A stretch of DNA of 64,000 nt from positions 868,001 to 932,000 of the forward strand of contig JAALGZ010000013.1 of NCBI GenBank assembly GCA_015227615.1, written 5' to 3'. The notes under the pieces were generated by a model, which was not told the DNA's origin, did no database searches, and saw only the letters and a list, made by a program, of their open reading frames with translations. The translations under genes were made by a program, and so were the position numbers. The stretch's first letter is position 1. Each line of letters starts with the position of its first letter. This DNA is from Labyrinthula sp. Ha. Lineage: Eukaryota; Sar; Bigyra; Labyrinthulida; Labyrinthulaceae. Below, one piece after another: positions 48,435 through 59,640 of this stretch.

Positions 48435-51125
48435 ATGTCACAATTCGAAGTGGTGGCTGAGGGGGCATTTATAAGTGAGGCAGACTACGATAGTTTCCTG
48501 GGGTTGACACTGTGTCTTCTTTCTTCTCGTGTAGTCGGAAAAACTCACTTGAACGAGTTAAATAAACCTGGGTCGCGATATCCTTTTCTTCTCAAGCCTG
48601 CTTTGAAGGAGCAGCTGGAATATTATACCTCGATTGAGTATGCTGTGAATGATGAGGTTACTAGGAAGTTGGTGAAGTCTGTTCATCTCCTGCGAATTGG
48701 GGTTCTTCGGATAATTACTTACCATACTTTGACTGAATCAGATGTCCCAACCTTTGAAAACGTTCCACGAGAGGCAGAGGAGCTGATTGGGTTTTCCGAG
48801 GAGTTAAAGCAGATGGTGTCTCCAGAGTATGAGTTGTATAAAATATTTCATCGCGCCTTAGTTGATGCTTGGGAAGCGTTTAGGGAGATGTACAACAAGT
48901 TGAAGACACTAGAGTTTCTTGCCGGGTTTGATTATGGAGATGTTGAAAAGTCAGGTCGTCTTTTTCGTAACTTATTGATTGCAATTAAAATCGCTGTGGC
49001 ATGTTCATTTTTCAGAGAGCTTGAACAAGCATTTAATCTGGAAAGGGAGTATGAAGGAGGAGTAGAGGCTCAAAAAAGCCCTGTTGAATGTTTAAATTTT
49101 TTGATAGATACTACATTTGTATTAGAATCTCTGAGGCAGTTGAGAAAAAAGGGAAAATTAGTTGCAGCTCAAGAAAGAAAAATACTGAGAACTAAAGTAT
49201 CAAGACCAAATTTTGATAGGTACAGAGCCATAACTGAAATACTTCCACCTGTGTCCTATGTGCTTCGACATACGTTGATGGTACACAGAATAGTTGATCA
49301 CTATGTAAAAGTTGATGCTAATACCTCTAGTAAGGAGCTTTTTGGGGGAGGGTTCAGAAGTTTTTATTCTCAGTTGCAGAAGAACTTATCAGTTTTTCAG
49401 CGAACAGTTGTTGCAAAAGTTGAAAAAAAAAAATTAGGGAAGAAAGTTGAGATTAATCCAAAGGATCCAAATGTTCTGATTATTGCAATAACAGATGATG
49501 GAGACACCAGTTTACCAAATCGAGTGGTATTAAACCAATATCCAAAGCACGTTTATGTTGTAAACTCTGAGTCTTTGGCTACAGTTGATGACTTCATTCC
49601 TGGATCTGTTGCTGGCCAGAATGCACGTGTAGTGGTGGGGTCTAATGATAGATTTGTTTTCTTTGGGCATGCAAACGGGAAAATTGAGGTTTACAGAATT
49701 CAGAAGAGGTTGCATAGTCAAGGATTTGCTAGTCAGAGGCCAAATGCACCACTCCAAAACAGGAAACGAAAGTCTTTGAATTGTAAGTCTACTGTCAGGG
49801 CTTTATGCGTGGACTCCCGAAATGTTGGATTTCGATCTGCAAATGGGATGACACAACAAACTAGGCTGTTTGCTGGTCTTTTGAACGGATCCATTGCCAT
49901 ATATGGGTGCTCGGAGGACGAGAGCAATTTTACCTTAAAATGCAACTTAAATTATGCAGCGACTGAAGATGGTTCTAGTCCCGTGACTTGTTTAGAGTTG
50001 GATGAAATTATTGATGTTCAAACACGTTCACCAGCTACTCGTTTATTTTCAGGTCATGACAGTGGTATGATTCAACTTTGGGATATTAGTGATCTTACAA
50101 ACTGTAACATACTAGCCACCTTTACATCAAAGGGTAGTATTATTGGATTATCGGTTTCACCAGGTACCGAGAATTTGTACGCAGTATCTGGTGATAAAAT
50201 TTCACTGTGGGATCTTAAAACCTCTGAACTACAAGCAGCGAGCGGCAATGATTTAAGCACGTCTATGATGCTCACTTTACCCCATAAAATGGAAAAAGAG
50301 GCTGAAAGTGTCACTCTTGCAGATAAACCACTGTCAGTAGTAAACGATGATTATTATGTCATAGTTGGTGTTCCAACTGGTTTGGTCTTCTTGGATAAAA
50401 GTAACCTTACTACTATAGACCACCTGTTCTTTGGTAAGAACGGCGCAGTACACTCACTGACTATAGACAGAAGAAGAGTATTATATTCAGCTGATTTTGC
50501 AGTTAGGATCTGGGATCTGGAAGGTTTACAGAAAAGCTTAAGTCCAGTTAGACCAAATCCAAAACTTGCAAAACAACTTAATGGGTCAGGCCCAGGTACG
50601 AAGAATAATATTACTCTTCAAGTTTGCATAGAACATCCGGTTTATCGACTTCATTTTCAACACTTCTTACTCGAAAGACACGCTATTGAGAACTTGACTT
50701 TTTACCTAGCAGCAGATAGATATGAAAGACTTGCAGAATATTATACACCTGAAGCACTGGCTAATGCTGGTAACGATATTATCAATAGGTTTGTGCTCCA
50801 TGACTCTCCCGATTGTATTAATATTAGTGGTATAATGCGCAGCGGTTTTCAGGAGCAGCGTACGAATCCTACGTTTTATCATAAGAAAACATTTTCCGAG
50901 CCTAAGGATGAAGTTGCAAGGCTGATGGAACTAAATTATATGCATGATTTTCGAAGAGTGTTTGGGAACGAAGAAGATGAAATTAGTGATTCAGAGAGCG
51001 TCAACCCTGGTACCCAAAGCAATAGAGGTATTTTAGGAGGTATGTTACGGTTCAATCGGCGGAAAAAAAAACAACGACCAAATAGCGCTAATCGCAGTGG
51101 AGCTTCGGTGTTAAGCTCTATATAA
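48435..51125 (+). CDS. WD40 repeat protein with C-terminal RGS domain
   Basis: 896 aa from ATG 48435; the frame is open further upstream to a TTG at 48324 but without ATG. Residues 1-340 form an unrecognised helical region. About 347-710 is a beta-propeller, with clear repeats at TRLFSGHDSGMIQLWDISDL, YAVSGDKISLWDLKTS and RVLYSADFAVRIWDLEGL; other blades are more diverged. From about 730 to 845 follows an RGS-like domain: VYRLHFQHFLLERHAIENL, FYLAADRYERL, INRFVLHDSPDCINIS and KDEVARLMELNYMHDFRRV. This is the usual order of the G-alpha-contacting box. The tail is basic (RFNRRKKKQRP). RGS domains speed GTP hydrolysis by G-alpha. Joining one to a propeller on a single chain is an unusual arrangement. 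Single exon. A G-protein signalling role is inferred. Confidence 0.75.
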   Translation: MSQFEVVAEGAFISEADYDSFLGLTLCLLSSRVVGKTHLNELNKPGSRYPFLLKPALKEQLEYYTSIEYAVNDEVTRKLVKSVHLLRIGVLRIITYHTLTESDVPTFENVPREAEELIGFSEELKQMVSPEYELYKIFHRALVDAWEAFREMYNKLKTLEFLAGFDYGDVEKSGRLFRNLLIAIKIAVACSFFRELEQAFNLEREYEGGVEAQKSPVECLNFLIDTTFVLESLRQLRKKGKLVAAQERKILRTKVSRPNFDRYRAITEILPPVSYVLRHTLMVHRIVDHYVKVDANTSSKELFGGGFRSFYSQLQKNLSVFQRTVVAKVEKKKLGKKVEINPKDPNVLIIAITDDGDTSLPNRVVLNQYPKHVYVVNSESLATVDDFIPGSVAGQNARVVVGSNDRFVFFGHANGKIEVYRIQKRLHSQGFASQRPNAPLQNRKRKSLNCKSTVRALCVDSRNVGFRSANGMTQQTRLFAGLLNGSIAIYGCSEDESNFTLKCNLNYAATEDGSSPVTCLELDEIIDVQTRSPATRLFSGHDSGMIQLWDISDLTNCNILATFTSKGSIIGLSVSPGTENLYAVSGDKISLWDLKTSELQAASGNDLSTSMMLTLPHKMEKEAESVTLADKPLSVVNDDYYVIVGVPTGLVFLDKSNLTTIDHLFFGKNGAVHSLTIDRRRVLYSADFAVRIWDLEGLQKSLSPVRPNPKLAKQLNGSGPGTKNNITLQVCIEHPVYRLHFQHFLLERHAIENLTFYLAADRYERLAEYYTPEALANAGNDIINRFVLHDSPDCINISGIMRSGFQEQRTNPTFYHKKTFSEPKDEVARLMELNYMHDFRRVFGNEEDEISDSESVNPGTQSNRGILGGMLRFNRRKKKQRPNSANRSGASVLSSI

Positions 51126-51476
51126 CTTATTATTGAAAATACATATGATAGTAGTTCATATGCCGCAGATATGTACGAGCCGTTGAATAACTTATAGGAT
51201 ATTTAAGCCGGTAAACTGGGTGTCTTACTTTTGTGTCCTGCAGTTAATGGGTTGTTTTGCTTCTGCTGGCGTGATTTTGAAAGTTCAAGTTATCTCAAAG
51301 TAGGAGCTTTAGTAACCTCAGCATTAGAAAAGAAACAATTTGAGAGGGTAAAATCCCATAACAAAGGAATTACCTTGAGTAATGTCTAAAAAACAGTGAA
51401 TGATCTTAGTCAAATGTGCTGACTGTCATTAACCCACCTGCAATAAGGAAAAAATCATTTCCTAACAAAAAGGGTT

Positions 51477-54400
51477 CTACCTAAATAGTTCACACCTCTC
51501 TTGTGGAAGAAACCCGTACATGTCAACTGAGTCCTTCCTTTCTGGACTTTCAGGATAAAGCGATATATCATAGGTATCCTTCTGCGTCTCAGAGATTAGC
51601 AAGTTGCGGGCAACGTCATAAGCCTCTCTTAGTTCAGCATTCGTTGACATTAGTGAAGCCAGGTTAGTTCGTTCTTCCGGATCTACTTTTAAATTATATA
51701 TCTCTGTTCGAGCGAAGCTGGTACTTGTATATACCCTCCTATGGTTTACATTAGTTGGCTCCAACATAACTTTATAATCCCCATATCTAACAGCAAACCG
51801 CGTTCCCCAAGATTCGCACGATCCACCAGCATTAGGTTCTCTGAACTCGAAAATAAGCGACCGATTGATTAGATTCTCACAACTTCCAACCCACCTGCAA
51901 CTTCTATCTATACCTTCTAACTCATTATATTTATCCTCCTCAATTGAAAGATTTAGCAAACCTACGAAAGTGGGAAATAAATCTATAAAAGAAAAAGGCT
52001 CATCTATAATTTCTTGGGTAACATTTGGAATTCGTAGCACTCCAGGAACCTGAATTCCACCTTCATATAAAGATCTCTTGTGTCCTCTTTGATGAGAGTA
52101 TCTGTTTCCGACGGAGTTAAAGTACCGATCATCATTTTCTGCACCGTTATCACTAACAAACAAAACCAAAGTTTTGTCCAGTTTTCCATATGATTCAAGA
52201 AATTCTATTAGATTACCAACGCTGTTATCTTGATCCTCTACTAGAGTTTTATATACCGACAAACTATCTTCAAAATCCTGTTCTATGTTCTCGGTATTTA
52301 ATGGTGCATGAGAATTATGCAGGGCCACTTGGACAAAATATTTTTCTTGAACTGCTATTCTATTTTGTATAAAATCCATTGTTCTATTCATAATGAGATC
52401 ACTGCTGTAGGAAGGGAATGTAAGCCCAGTGTTGTCTATATGCGTGTCATAAGTTTTTCCATCCCAAGTTTTATAGCGCCTATCCTCTGGAAGGGGATTG
52501 GCTGCATATAAATAAAACTGATCAAGACCATATATCTCATCATCTGGATAAATACCTTCAAAGCCAAGATGCCATTTTCCAAAATGTGCAGTCGAAAAAC
52601 CATTAGCCTTAAAGGCATGATTTAAGTTAAATTGGTAATCTTCAGTATCTTCGCCCAGGAAACGAATCGTTCCTTTTTTCTTATTGTTCGAATTATCTAT
52701 AGCAATTGCTCCATGCAACTTGTTATGCTTGTGGAAAGGATGCTTCCCAGTCAAGAGAGCTCCTCTTGAAGGTGAACAAACAGGAGAATTTGAGTATAAG
52801 TTTGTGAATAAGATGCTCTCAGATGCAATCTTGTCAACAGCTTTGGTTTCGGGCCTATTTACACTTGACTTGATATTGTACAGCTTATCGTAAATAGAAA
52901 CATCAGCCTTCCCCAGGTCATCTGCGAGTAGTACTATAACTCCTTCAATTTCACTACCTTGAAAGAAAGAAGGCTCCCTTTGTTGGGTCCGCAATTTCTC
53001 TCTTGCTTGGGAGGCATGTATGCAGTCGTTAGAGCCTAAGAAATTGAATTCTGAGGATGACATCTTCTCTACTAATTTGGCAACTGATGCTTGTGCCTGA
53101 TCAGCTGCTCCGAGCAGCAACTTATTGTCGCGTTCTTGAGTGTCATTTACTGAATCGTAGATTTTATATCCCGAGGCATTGCTGAGGTTCAGACCAACAG
53201 GTAGATTATTTATACATACATTAGAGTCTAGACAGGTCTCCAATATTATTTTTTCGCTTGCTGAAAAATCAATCAAACCAACTTCAGTAGGTAAGGTACA
53301 GCCGTCATGTAATGTCATAGAGAAAAATAAAAAAGGTTCTAAAGTAACTAATTCATCGGAAGTAAACAACCGTTGAATGGCATTTTGATGGTGAACTCTT
53401 GTTTTATTCACCCCAGAACTAAACAGAAAGAAGTCTTGTAACTCTCTGTGGGAGATTTCCTGCGAAATTTCCAACTCTGACTTATCTACATCATAAAAAA
53501 CAGAGTCTAATTCATCAACCAAACTGTAGTACGCCTGTGTCTTTAAGAATGCATTATACACAGAGTGCAGTATCGGGTCTTTTCCCCTAAAGGATGACCG
53601 CCATCCGAGAGCAGAAGTTTCTGTCTTATATTCATTTGTCAAAGTTAAGAAAGTAAAAACTCTTTGAGAAGATAATCTTCGAGCACTTAATATCTCCATT
53701 GTGTCGTCAAAGATTTCAAAGAACCGAATCGTGTTGCTCAAGTAGATTTGTCTCGTACATATCGTATAACGTGGTGGATCGTCTTCGTTTCTTACAACAT
53801 CTTTGCACATTACTCCACTACCTAGAGTCACTCCATCTCCAATTAAGTTGTCTGCCACTGTTCCACCTTTACCAGCAAGTAAATCAACCTCAGGCCATCG
53901 TACTTCTACGTAAACACGAGCTCGGAGATTCTTATACTCTTCAAATGTGTTGACTAAGAGATTAGAAAACAATAGAGGATCTTCCTCTACTGTAACTTGG
54001 CTAAAAATGAAATCAGTTTCCTGCGTATCTATGCTAGTAAGTAATACTGTTGTAACGTTGCAAAAAGACAAACCTAACAAGAAATCATTCCTTTCCACAT
54101 TCTGCTGGTTGGAGTTTTGCGACATGTAGACCGAAGGGGCTATACCAGGAAGCCATTTCCTTACTTTTTGCTCAAACATCTCTTTCACAGATGGGTTTAG
54201 CTGTGGATCTAAGGCGACGTCTTGCGCATTAAATCCACTTACATAATGAGAAAAATAAAATTGTGAGGTATAAGCATCATCTAGAGAGTTACACTGAATA
54301 TAAGGAAAACTTGTGGGGGATTTAGTAGGCTCTGTTGTCGGATGGGTTGGTTCAAATGTCGGACTATTAGTTTCAGGTAGTTCTCCAGTCACTTGTGCGA

Positions 54401-54917
54401 TTGATTGATTAGTGGTAGAAAAGTAGATGAACAGGAGGAAGAAAAATAAGAGAAACAGAAGGGCAACAAGTCCAACTAAACAACGCTCCTGATCACGTCG
54501 CCTATTCAGATTTGGAATATGTTTTACAGGAAAGCTAAAACTGTTTTTGAGACTCACCTTTGTTGGATCAACCTTGATGTCTAAAAATTTTGGTCTCTTA
54601 GAGTTCTTTTGTGTTTGTTTTGACTTACTGTTAGCGCTCGCAGATTTTCTGCCAACGCCCTTTTTCTTGACTGAAACCGGTGACTCTTTATTACTAGGCA
54701 CCTTCGTGTTCGATGCATGGCTTTCTGAGGATTTATTTTTCAAATCTTTGCGTTCTGCCGGTTTCTTGGAAACTAAATTAACTGTTGGGTTTTCTTCTTT
54801 TGGTTCGCTGCTACCACTACTTCCTGCTGATGTAGATTCAGTTGAGCCAGAAGGCTTTAGTCTAGAAGATTTGATATCACTCGAAGGATTTTCTTCCTTT
54901 TGCTTAGAATCTAGCAT
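51477..54917 (-). CDS. Type II membrane arylsulfatase-like protein
   Basis: 1146 aa from an ATG, single exon. Residues 1-140: cytosolic, Lys/Ser-rich, low complexity. About 146-168: membrane segment (CLVGLVALLFLLFFFLLFIYF). About 180-207: Pro/Thr/Ser stalk (SPTFEPTHPTTEPTKSP). About 210-640: unrecognised extracellular region with many potential N-glycosylation sites. About 655-1100: sulfatase domain with VLLADDLGKAD (metal Asp pair), CSPSRGALLTG at about 713 (the C-x-P-S-R signature whose Cys becomes formylglycine), HFGKWHLGF, ALHNSHAPL, VSDNGAEND and HKRSLYEGG. All key residues are present. It should hydrolyse sulfate esters at the cell surface or in the secretory lumen, plausibly on sulfated polysaccharides (inference). 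Lies upstream of, and on the same strand as, the dihydrouridine synthase. Confidence 0.9.
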   Translation of the reverse strand: MLDSKQKEENPSSDIKSSRLKPSGSTESTSAGSSGSSEPKEENPTVNLVSKKPAERKDLKNKSSESHASNTKVPSNKESPVSVKKKGVGRKSASANSKSKQTQKNSKRPKFLDIKVDPTKVSLKNSFSFPVKHIPNLNRRRDQERCLVGLVALLFLLFFFLLFIYFSTTNQSIAQVTGELPETNSPTFEPTHPTTEPTKSPTSFPYIQCNSLDDAYTSQFYFSHYVSGFNAQDVALDPQLNPSVKEMFEQKVRKWLPGIAPSVYMSQNSNQQNVERNDFLLGLSFCNVTTVLLTSIDTQETDFIFSQVTVEEDPLLFSNLLVNTFEEYKNLRARVYVEVRWPEVDLLAGKGGTVADNLIGDGVTLGSGVMCKDVVRNEDDPPRYTICTRQIYLSNTIRFFEIFDDTMEILSARRLSSQRVFTFLTLTNEYKTETSALGWRSSFRGKDPILHSVYNAFLKTQAYYSLVDELDSVFYDVDKSELEISQEISHRELQDFFLFSSGVNKTRVHHQNAIQRLFTSDELVTLEPFLFFSMTLHDGCTLPTEVGLIDFSASEKIILETCLDSNVCINNLPVGLNLSNASGYKIYDSVNDTQERDNKLLLGAADQAQASVAKLVEKMSSSEFNFLGSNDCIHASQAREKLRTQQREPSFFQGSEIEGVIVLLADDLGKADVSIYDKLYNIKSSVNRPETKAVDKIASESILFTNLYSNSPVCSPSRGALLTGKHPFHKHNKLHGAIAIDNSNNKKKGTIRFLGEDTEDYQFNLNHAFKANGFSTAHFGKWHLGFEGIYPDDEIYGLDQFYLYAANPLPEDRRYKTWDGKTYDTHIDNTGLTFPSYSSDLIMNRTMDFIQNRIAVQEKYFVQVALHNSHAPLNTENIEQDFEDSLSVYKTLVEDQDNSVGNLIEFLESYGKLDKTLVLFVSDNGAENDDRYFNSVGNRYSHQRGHKRSLYEGGIQVPGVLRIPNVTQEIIDEPFSFIDLFPTFVGLLNLSIEEDKYNELEGIDRSCRWVGSCENLINRSLIFEFREPNAGGSCESWGTRFAVRYGDYKVMLEPTNVNHRRVYTSTSFARTEIYNLKVDPEERTNLASLMSTNAELREAYDVARNLLISETQKDTYDISLYPESPERKDSVDMYGFLPQERCELFR

Positions 54918-55057
54918 CTATTCTATCCAACTAAATTTGCAATCTTGTTTAATTCAAGATTTCATTCAACATGGCCATAAAAGTATTCTAAAAAAGTAAA
55001 CCAATCAGATTACGTAAAACGACCAATCATTTTACTCTACGCCAATCAAAGTATATC

Positions 55058-56089
55058 TTATTGAGGCTTCGACTGAAGATATTCCTTTGGTAGGACACTC
55101 ATAGCAGTTTGTGCTATTTGCCTAAAATTTTTAGTCCTCCTATTCTTAGGTATATCTGCTTGGTTGATAATTTTCCTAAACCTCTTTCCATTCTTCACAT
55201 TTGTCACCAAACTAGCCAAAGGCTTCATCAAACTTGCAAGGTTGTACTTATCCTTGTTTGTTTCACAATATTCTATATATTTCTTTATAACTTGTTCACG
55301 ACTTAAACTTTCCTCAAAATCATCTTCGCAAATCATTTCGTCAACTGCAGATAAAAATGAAAGATCTTTCCATGGTTGTCTTCCAAACATTGCCCCTGCC
55401 AACTTCGGACACTCTTTTTTTATTCGTTTAACCTGTTCAAGAGACTTTAGCTCACCGTTTAAAGTAAATTTTTTTTCAGGAAAATCTTCAACCAATTTAA
55501 AGACATAATCAGGTTTTAATTTGGGTATCTTTCGATTTTGATCAGGTGAAAGACCACCCCGTTTTGTTCCTAGACCTTTAAGGATACAGTTTCGTGCATG
55601 AACGATGAAGTGATCACATTCCGGAATACTATTAACGAAGTTTTTTACGTGCTCGTATTCATCCTGATCATCACAACCTAAGCGGCACTTGATGGTGACG
55701 GGGATTTTGCCATCAACTCCACGTTTCATTGCTAAGTATATTTCTCTAACAAGAGTAGGATTTAACATTAAACTTGCGCCAAATTCATTCCCGGCAACTT
55801 TTGAGCTTGGGCAACCACAGTTGAGGTTGATCTCGTCATATCCATATTCCAAAGCAATTTTCGCACACTCTTCCAGTTCTTTCGGATCATTTCCACCAAG
55901 TTGAAGAACAACTGGTTTTTCCTCCTTTGAAAATCCAAGCCATGGGTCAAGATTTTCTTTTCGGTGAACAATAGTAGAAGATACCACCATTTCTGTATAC
56001 AAAATGGTCTTGGAAGAGAGCAACCGTGAAAGGTATCTAAAGTGACGTGTGGTGACTTCCATCATAGGTGCAATAGATATTTCAAACAT
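55058..56089 (-). CDS. tRNA-dihydrouridine synthase, DusA type
   Basis: 343 aa from ATG 56089; the open frame extends upstream to a GTG at 56167 without ATG, and the family's N-terminal IAPMMEVTTRHFRYL begins right after this ATG. FMN-dependent reduction of uridine to dihydrouridine in the tRNA D-loop. Motifs: PVVLQLGGNDP, EINLNCGCPSSKVAGNEFGASLM (catalytic Cys in NCGCPS), PVTIKCRLGCDD, FIVHARNCILKGL (conserved His) and FTLNGELKSLEQ. The KGLGTKRGGLSPDQNRKIPKL block is characteristic of the DusA branch, common in bacteria, algae and plants. Lacks a clear presequence from this ATG. The upstream 26 in-frame codons (including RSLVIFLNTQPFVK) could encode an organelle signal if a spliced 5' exon exists. 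Stop lies 140 bp from the sulfatase start. Confidence 0.93.
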   Translation of the reverse strand: MFEISIAPMMEVTTRHFRYLSRLLSSKTILYTEMVVSSTIVHRKENLDPWLGFSKEEKPVVLQLGGNDPKELEECAKIALEYGYDEINLNCGCPSSKVAGNEFGASLMLNPTLVREIYLAMKRGVDGKIPVTIKCRLGCDDQDEYEHVKNFVNSIPECDHFIVHARNCILKGLGTKRGGLSPDQNRKIPKLKPDYVFKLVEDFPEKKFTLNGELKSLEQVKRIKKECPKLAGAMFGRQPWKDLSFLSAVDEMICEDDFEESLSREQVIKKYIEYCETNKDKYNLASLMKPLASLVTNVKNGKRFRKIINQADIPKNRRTKNFRQIAQTAMSVLPKEYLQSKPQ

Positions 56090-56167
56090 TTTTACAAATG
56101 GTTGAGTATTTAAAAATATCACTAAACTGCGTTTGTTTGATTTGGGTTTTATTTGCAGTGTCGACAC

Positions 56168-59100
56168 TTGTTTATTACTGAACTATAAATTTGAGGTTTT
56201 CTGGAATTACGTTCTTAGAATATACTGGGGTAATGTAATCTCGTGCTTTTGATCATAAAAGTCTAGAATTTCATCATTTTACATTTATCTTTCACCAATT
56301 AGAATATTCTTACTATATTCTAAAACTGATGAAAGAAATAAAAACTTATCTATTCTATTTAATTTTTATAATAAAATATTACTCTTTGACAACTTACACA
56401 TGTAATTATTGAAAACTCATAATCCTTGTCATCGTCAAAGAACTTGAGCCTTAACTCTGACCAGTGACCACACAGTGATCCACACAATCTCCCTAACTGC
56501 AGAAACCACTATTTAGCCATAGATTTCCCCATTATACATTTTCAATAAGCGATGATTTAAAATTTCATTACGTTGTCCTCCGGAAATTGACTTCAAAATG
56601 ACTTCTGGATTCACGACAGTATGAACTACGGAACTAGCAAATGCTTGATCTAGTTAGCGGTGTTGAATATAAAATGGAAATCATCAGGTAAAATCTAGCC
56701 CTGCAATAAGCTAAATATATCAATGAGATAATCTACTTCAAGTAAGGTACATCAAACCTCAACATAGTGGCGCACTAGAGTCTGTTCGCACAGAGGAATG
56801 TCAATAGGAATCTCGAGATTCTAGATTTGCTGCTATTTCCTCTTATAGAACTTAGCTTTAGGTTGATAGTTAACTAATTAGTATTTTGACAACGTATACA
56901 TAGACTCTTATATCTTCCTCCCAACACACGACAAGATTTCTCCCCACGACAGAGGCTTCGCATCCATAGTTCTAGGTGGACGTCCATACTCGCAAAGTTA
57001 AACGACATAACAGGACAAATATCATCCTCCCTGGTGAAAGAAAAACTAAACCACAAAAGCTTTGATATTTTATATAGTAAAATAAATCATCTCAATATTT
57101 GCTAAGGGCTACTTGTCTAAGCTCGTGGAAATGCAAAGCATGTTGGGATAGCGCATGCACCATCAAGAACAATTGAAATAACCGCATGAGAGCTAAGATT
57201 ACTATGAATTAAGATCATCAGCTTACTTAATTTACTTTCATACACTAGAATCTAGCTTAATCACGTATTATAGGAGGTATTCTGTTCATATCTGGACGAG
57301 AAATGAGCTGAAACTCTAAGTCTTACTCATGCGAAGAACATAGCACTTGTTAATTTTGGCAATACCATCTGGAACATTCTGTGTTCTGTGTACTTTGATG
57401 ATAAAAAAAATATTTTTTAAACTTTTCAACATCGTTTAACAAACATAGTTATTTTAGAATCTTCTAGAATTTGTTTGGGAATATTTAAGTCCCGGACTAT
57501 AGTGTGCTTAATTTTTTATGAACACCCAGATCATCAACAACTGAAGTTAAAACGACAATTATTATTAAATACTAGGACTAGATCATAACTATGTTGTCAG
57601 TGATATCAGGAATTATTGAGGAATTGGGTTGGAAGCAAGAACGTATATTAGAAGAGTCACGGTTACCACCAAATTGCAAGATTTCTTCTAGGTTCATTTT
57701 CACATAATGATAATATTATGTTAACGCTCATAGACATGGTTATTAACTTTAATACTTCAAAACAGGGTTATTATTTTTTTAATAAAATTGACACTATTAA
57801 AGCAAATTGTACTATAATTAATCTTGAGAGTTGAGTATAGTTTGACTACAGTGGCAAGGTCACATTTAATTCTAATGACTTGTGATCTACGCTTTGAAAT
57901 ATACTTTGTCTGTTCAAAGTGTGTTAGCCAGAGAGCATTGTAAAATAGTAAATGGGTTCATGGTCAAAATTTTCTAAATCTTTTCAATTTTATCCAAGAA
58001 TGGCATTGATTGGGTGGAGTAAAATAATCTAATTAATATAGAATACTCATAGTTTGAATTCCTAAAATTTTCTTAGCCGATAAGGTTAAAAAAATAACAT
58101 AGTCTCTTGGATAAAATGGTCTAATCAAACATATCTTATTTATTGATTTGGTGGTAGGCAGTTTATGTTATCATAAGTGCTGAAATTGGATGCAGAACCC
58201 AGCGTTCAATATACGTCAATTTATCGAGGGCATATTGAAATGTCTAAATAAGTGATTTTGATGGCAAAGGAATGTCTAGCAATAAAGTCCGAGCGTTTCA
58301 TTGACTTCAGTATATTCTTCTACCTTCCAAGCGTTTCATATGATCTTTGAGCAACGCAACGGTAGCTGCCCACAATTAATGACCATCGCTAATCAAGAAT
58401 AAATTAGCGGTTTCTGCTGGATCATAACAACAAAATTTGATTTTTTATGCTATCCTACAGATAGATATAGTTGTAATCGCCATTAATTCCAATTTATATG
58501 CGTAGCTCAGTCACTCCTCTTTCACTGAATATTTTATTTTAACTCTAGAAATAACACCCCAATTTCTTGGTATTTTGGTAACCGATCGAGCTCAATCCAA
58601 AATACAGAGTGCATGTAGGCACCCAGTTCCCAAGTATTTCTAACAATAGCATTATCTTTAGAGTATCTTAAAAGGACCCCTTCTCGCTTTCTTGTATGTA
58701 TTAACAAATTAAATTCATGGACAATGGCAGCTTCGTACCCCATACCATCCTAAAATTTCTATCTAGAGAAATAATTTACCCTTTTATCCAAACAATACTC
58801 AATAGAAACGATAAAAATACCCGTTAATAGAAAATGTGCACTGAAATTACCTCAAAACTATTTCTATATACAATTCATATTCATATTTCTCCTCAAGTTT
58901 TAGGTGGAAATCTTATTACACGTAGTCAAAAGCTTTGTATCTCCTTGGTCTGTTTCGTGATATATTTAATTAACACTCATCTCAAGATGGTTTTGGTATC
59001 TTGCTAGAAATACCTGGTAATTCCTTTGTTTTATCCTAAGAAGTTCTTCTTGTAACCAGTCTATCTTTTGTATATTTGTCGAGGAAGTGCTCTAGCTCGC

Positions 59101-59640
59101 GTAGATGCAGTAGAGAATTCTAAGAAACAATGCTCAGGTTATCATAATAAATCCAATATAAGGATATAAGTATTGAATTATAGTATTCACATTCAGTTCA
59201 GTTGGTTAAGGGATTAATTGCGCCCATTGGCTTAACCTTATCGCGAGTGTCTCTATTACTATTATCCTATCCTACTCTATTAATATGCTATGATACTACT
59301 CAGCGTATACTCCATTGATAAGAGTTAGTTGCATGGAGCAATCGATCTCTAGGGGCATGATTTATTGATTTTACAAAAAACGGGGCATCACAAGACAAAA
59401 TAAAAAACCAAGGTTGTTTACAAATGGAAGAACCGATCGGTTGGTGTCGAGCTTGAAAGCTACAGAATATCAAAAGGTGCCACAATTGATTGAAGTTATT
59501 TATTGGAACCAATATAACATTTCCAAATCATTGTTTTATGTGCTGGATGGTCTTATGTGTTATATTTGTTGTCTGAGCTTGCTTGATCGAGTAAAGTGGA
59601 ATTTACCAGGTTTTTTAGTTGAGTGAGTTCTACTTGGAGG
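56168..59640. other. Gene-free AT-rich stretch, 3.5 kb
   Basis: No convincing gene. At about 59203-59237 a 7-bp inverted pair GGTTAAG...CTTAACC could form a hairpin. Otherwise only chance-like short frames. Confidence 0.45.

Noticed and set aside
59190-59270. tRNA-like TTCAGTTGGTTAAGGG stretch
   Set aside because: Only the D-arm-like words fit; there is no T-arm or acceptor pairing. A simple 7-bp hairpin explains the inverted pair.
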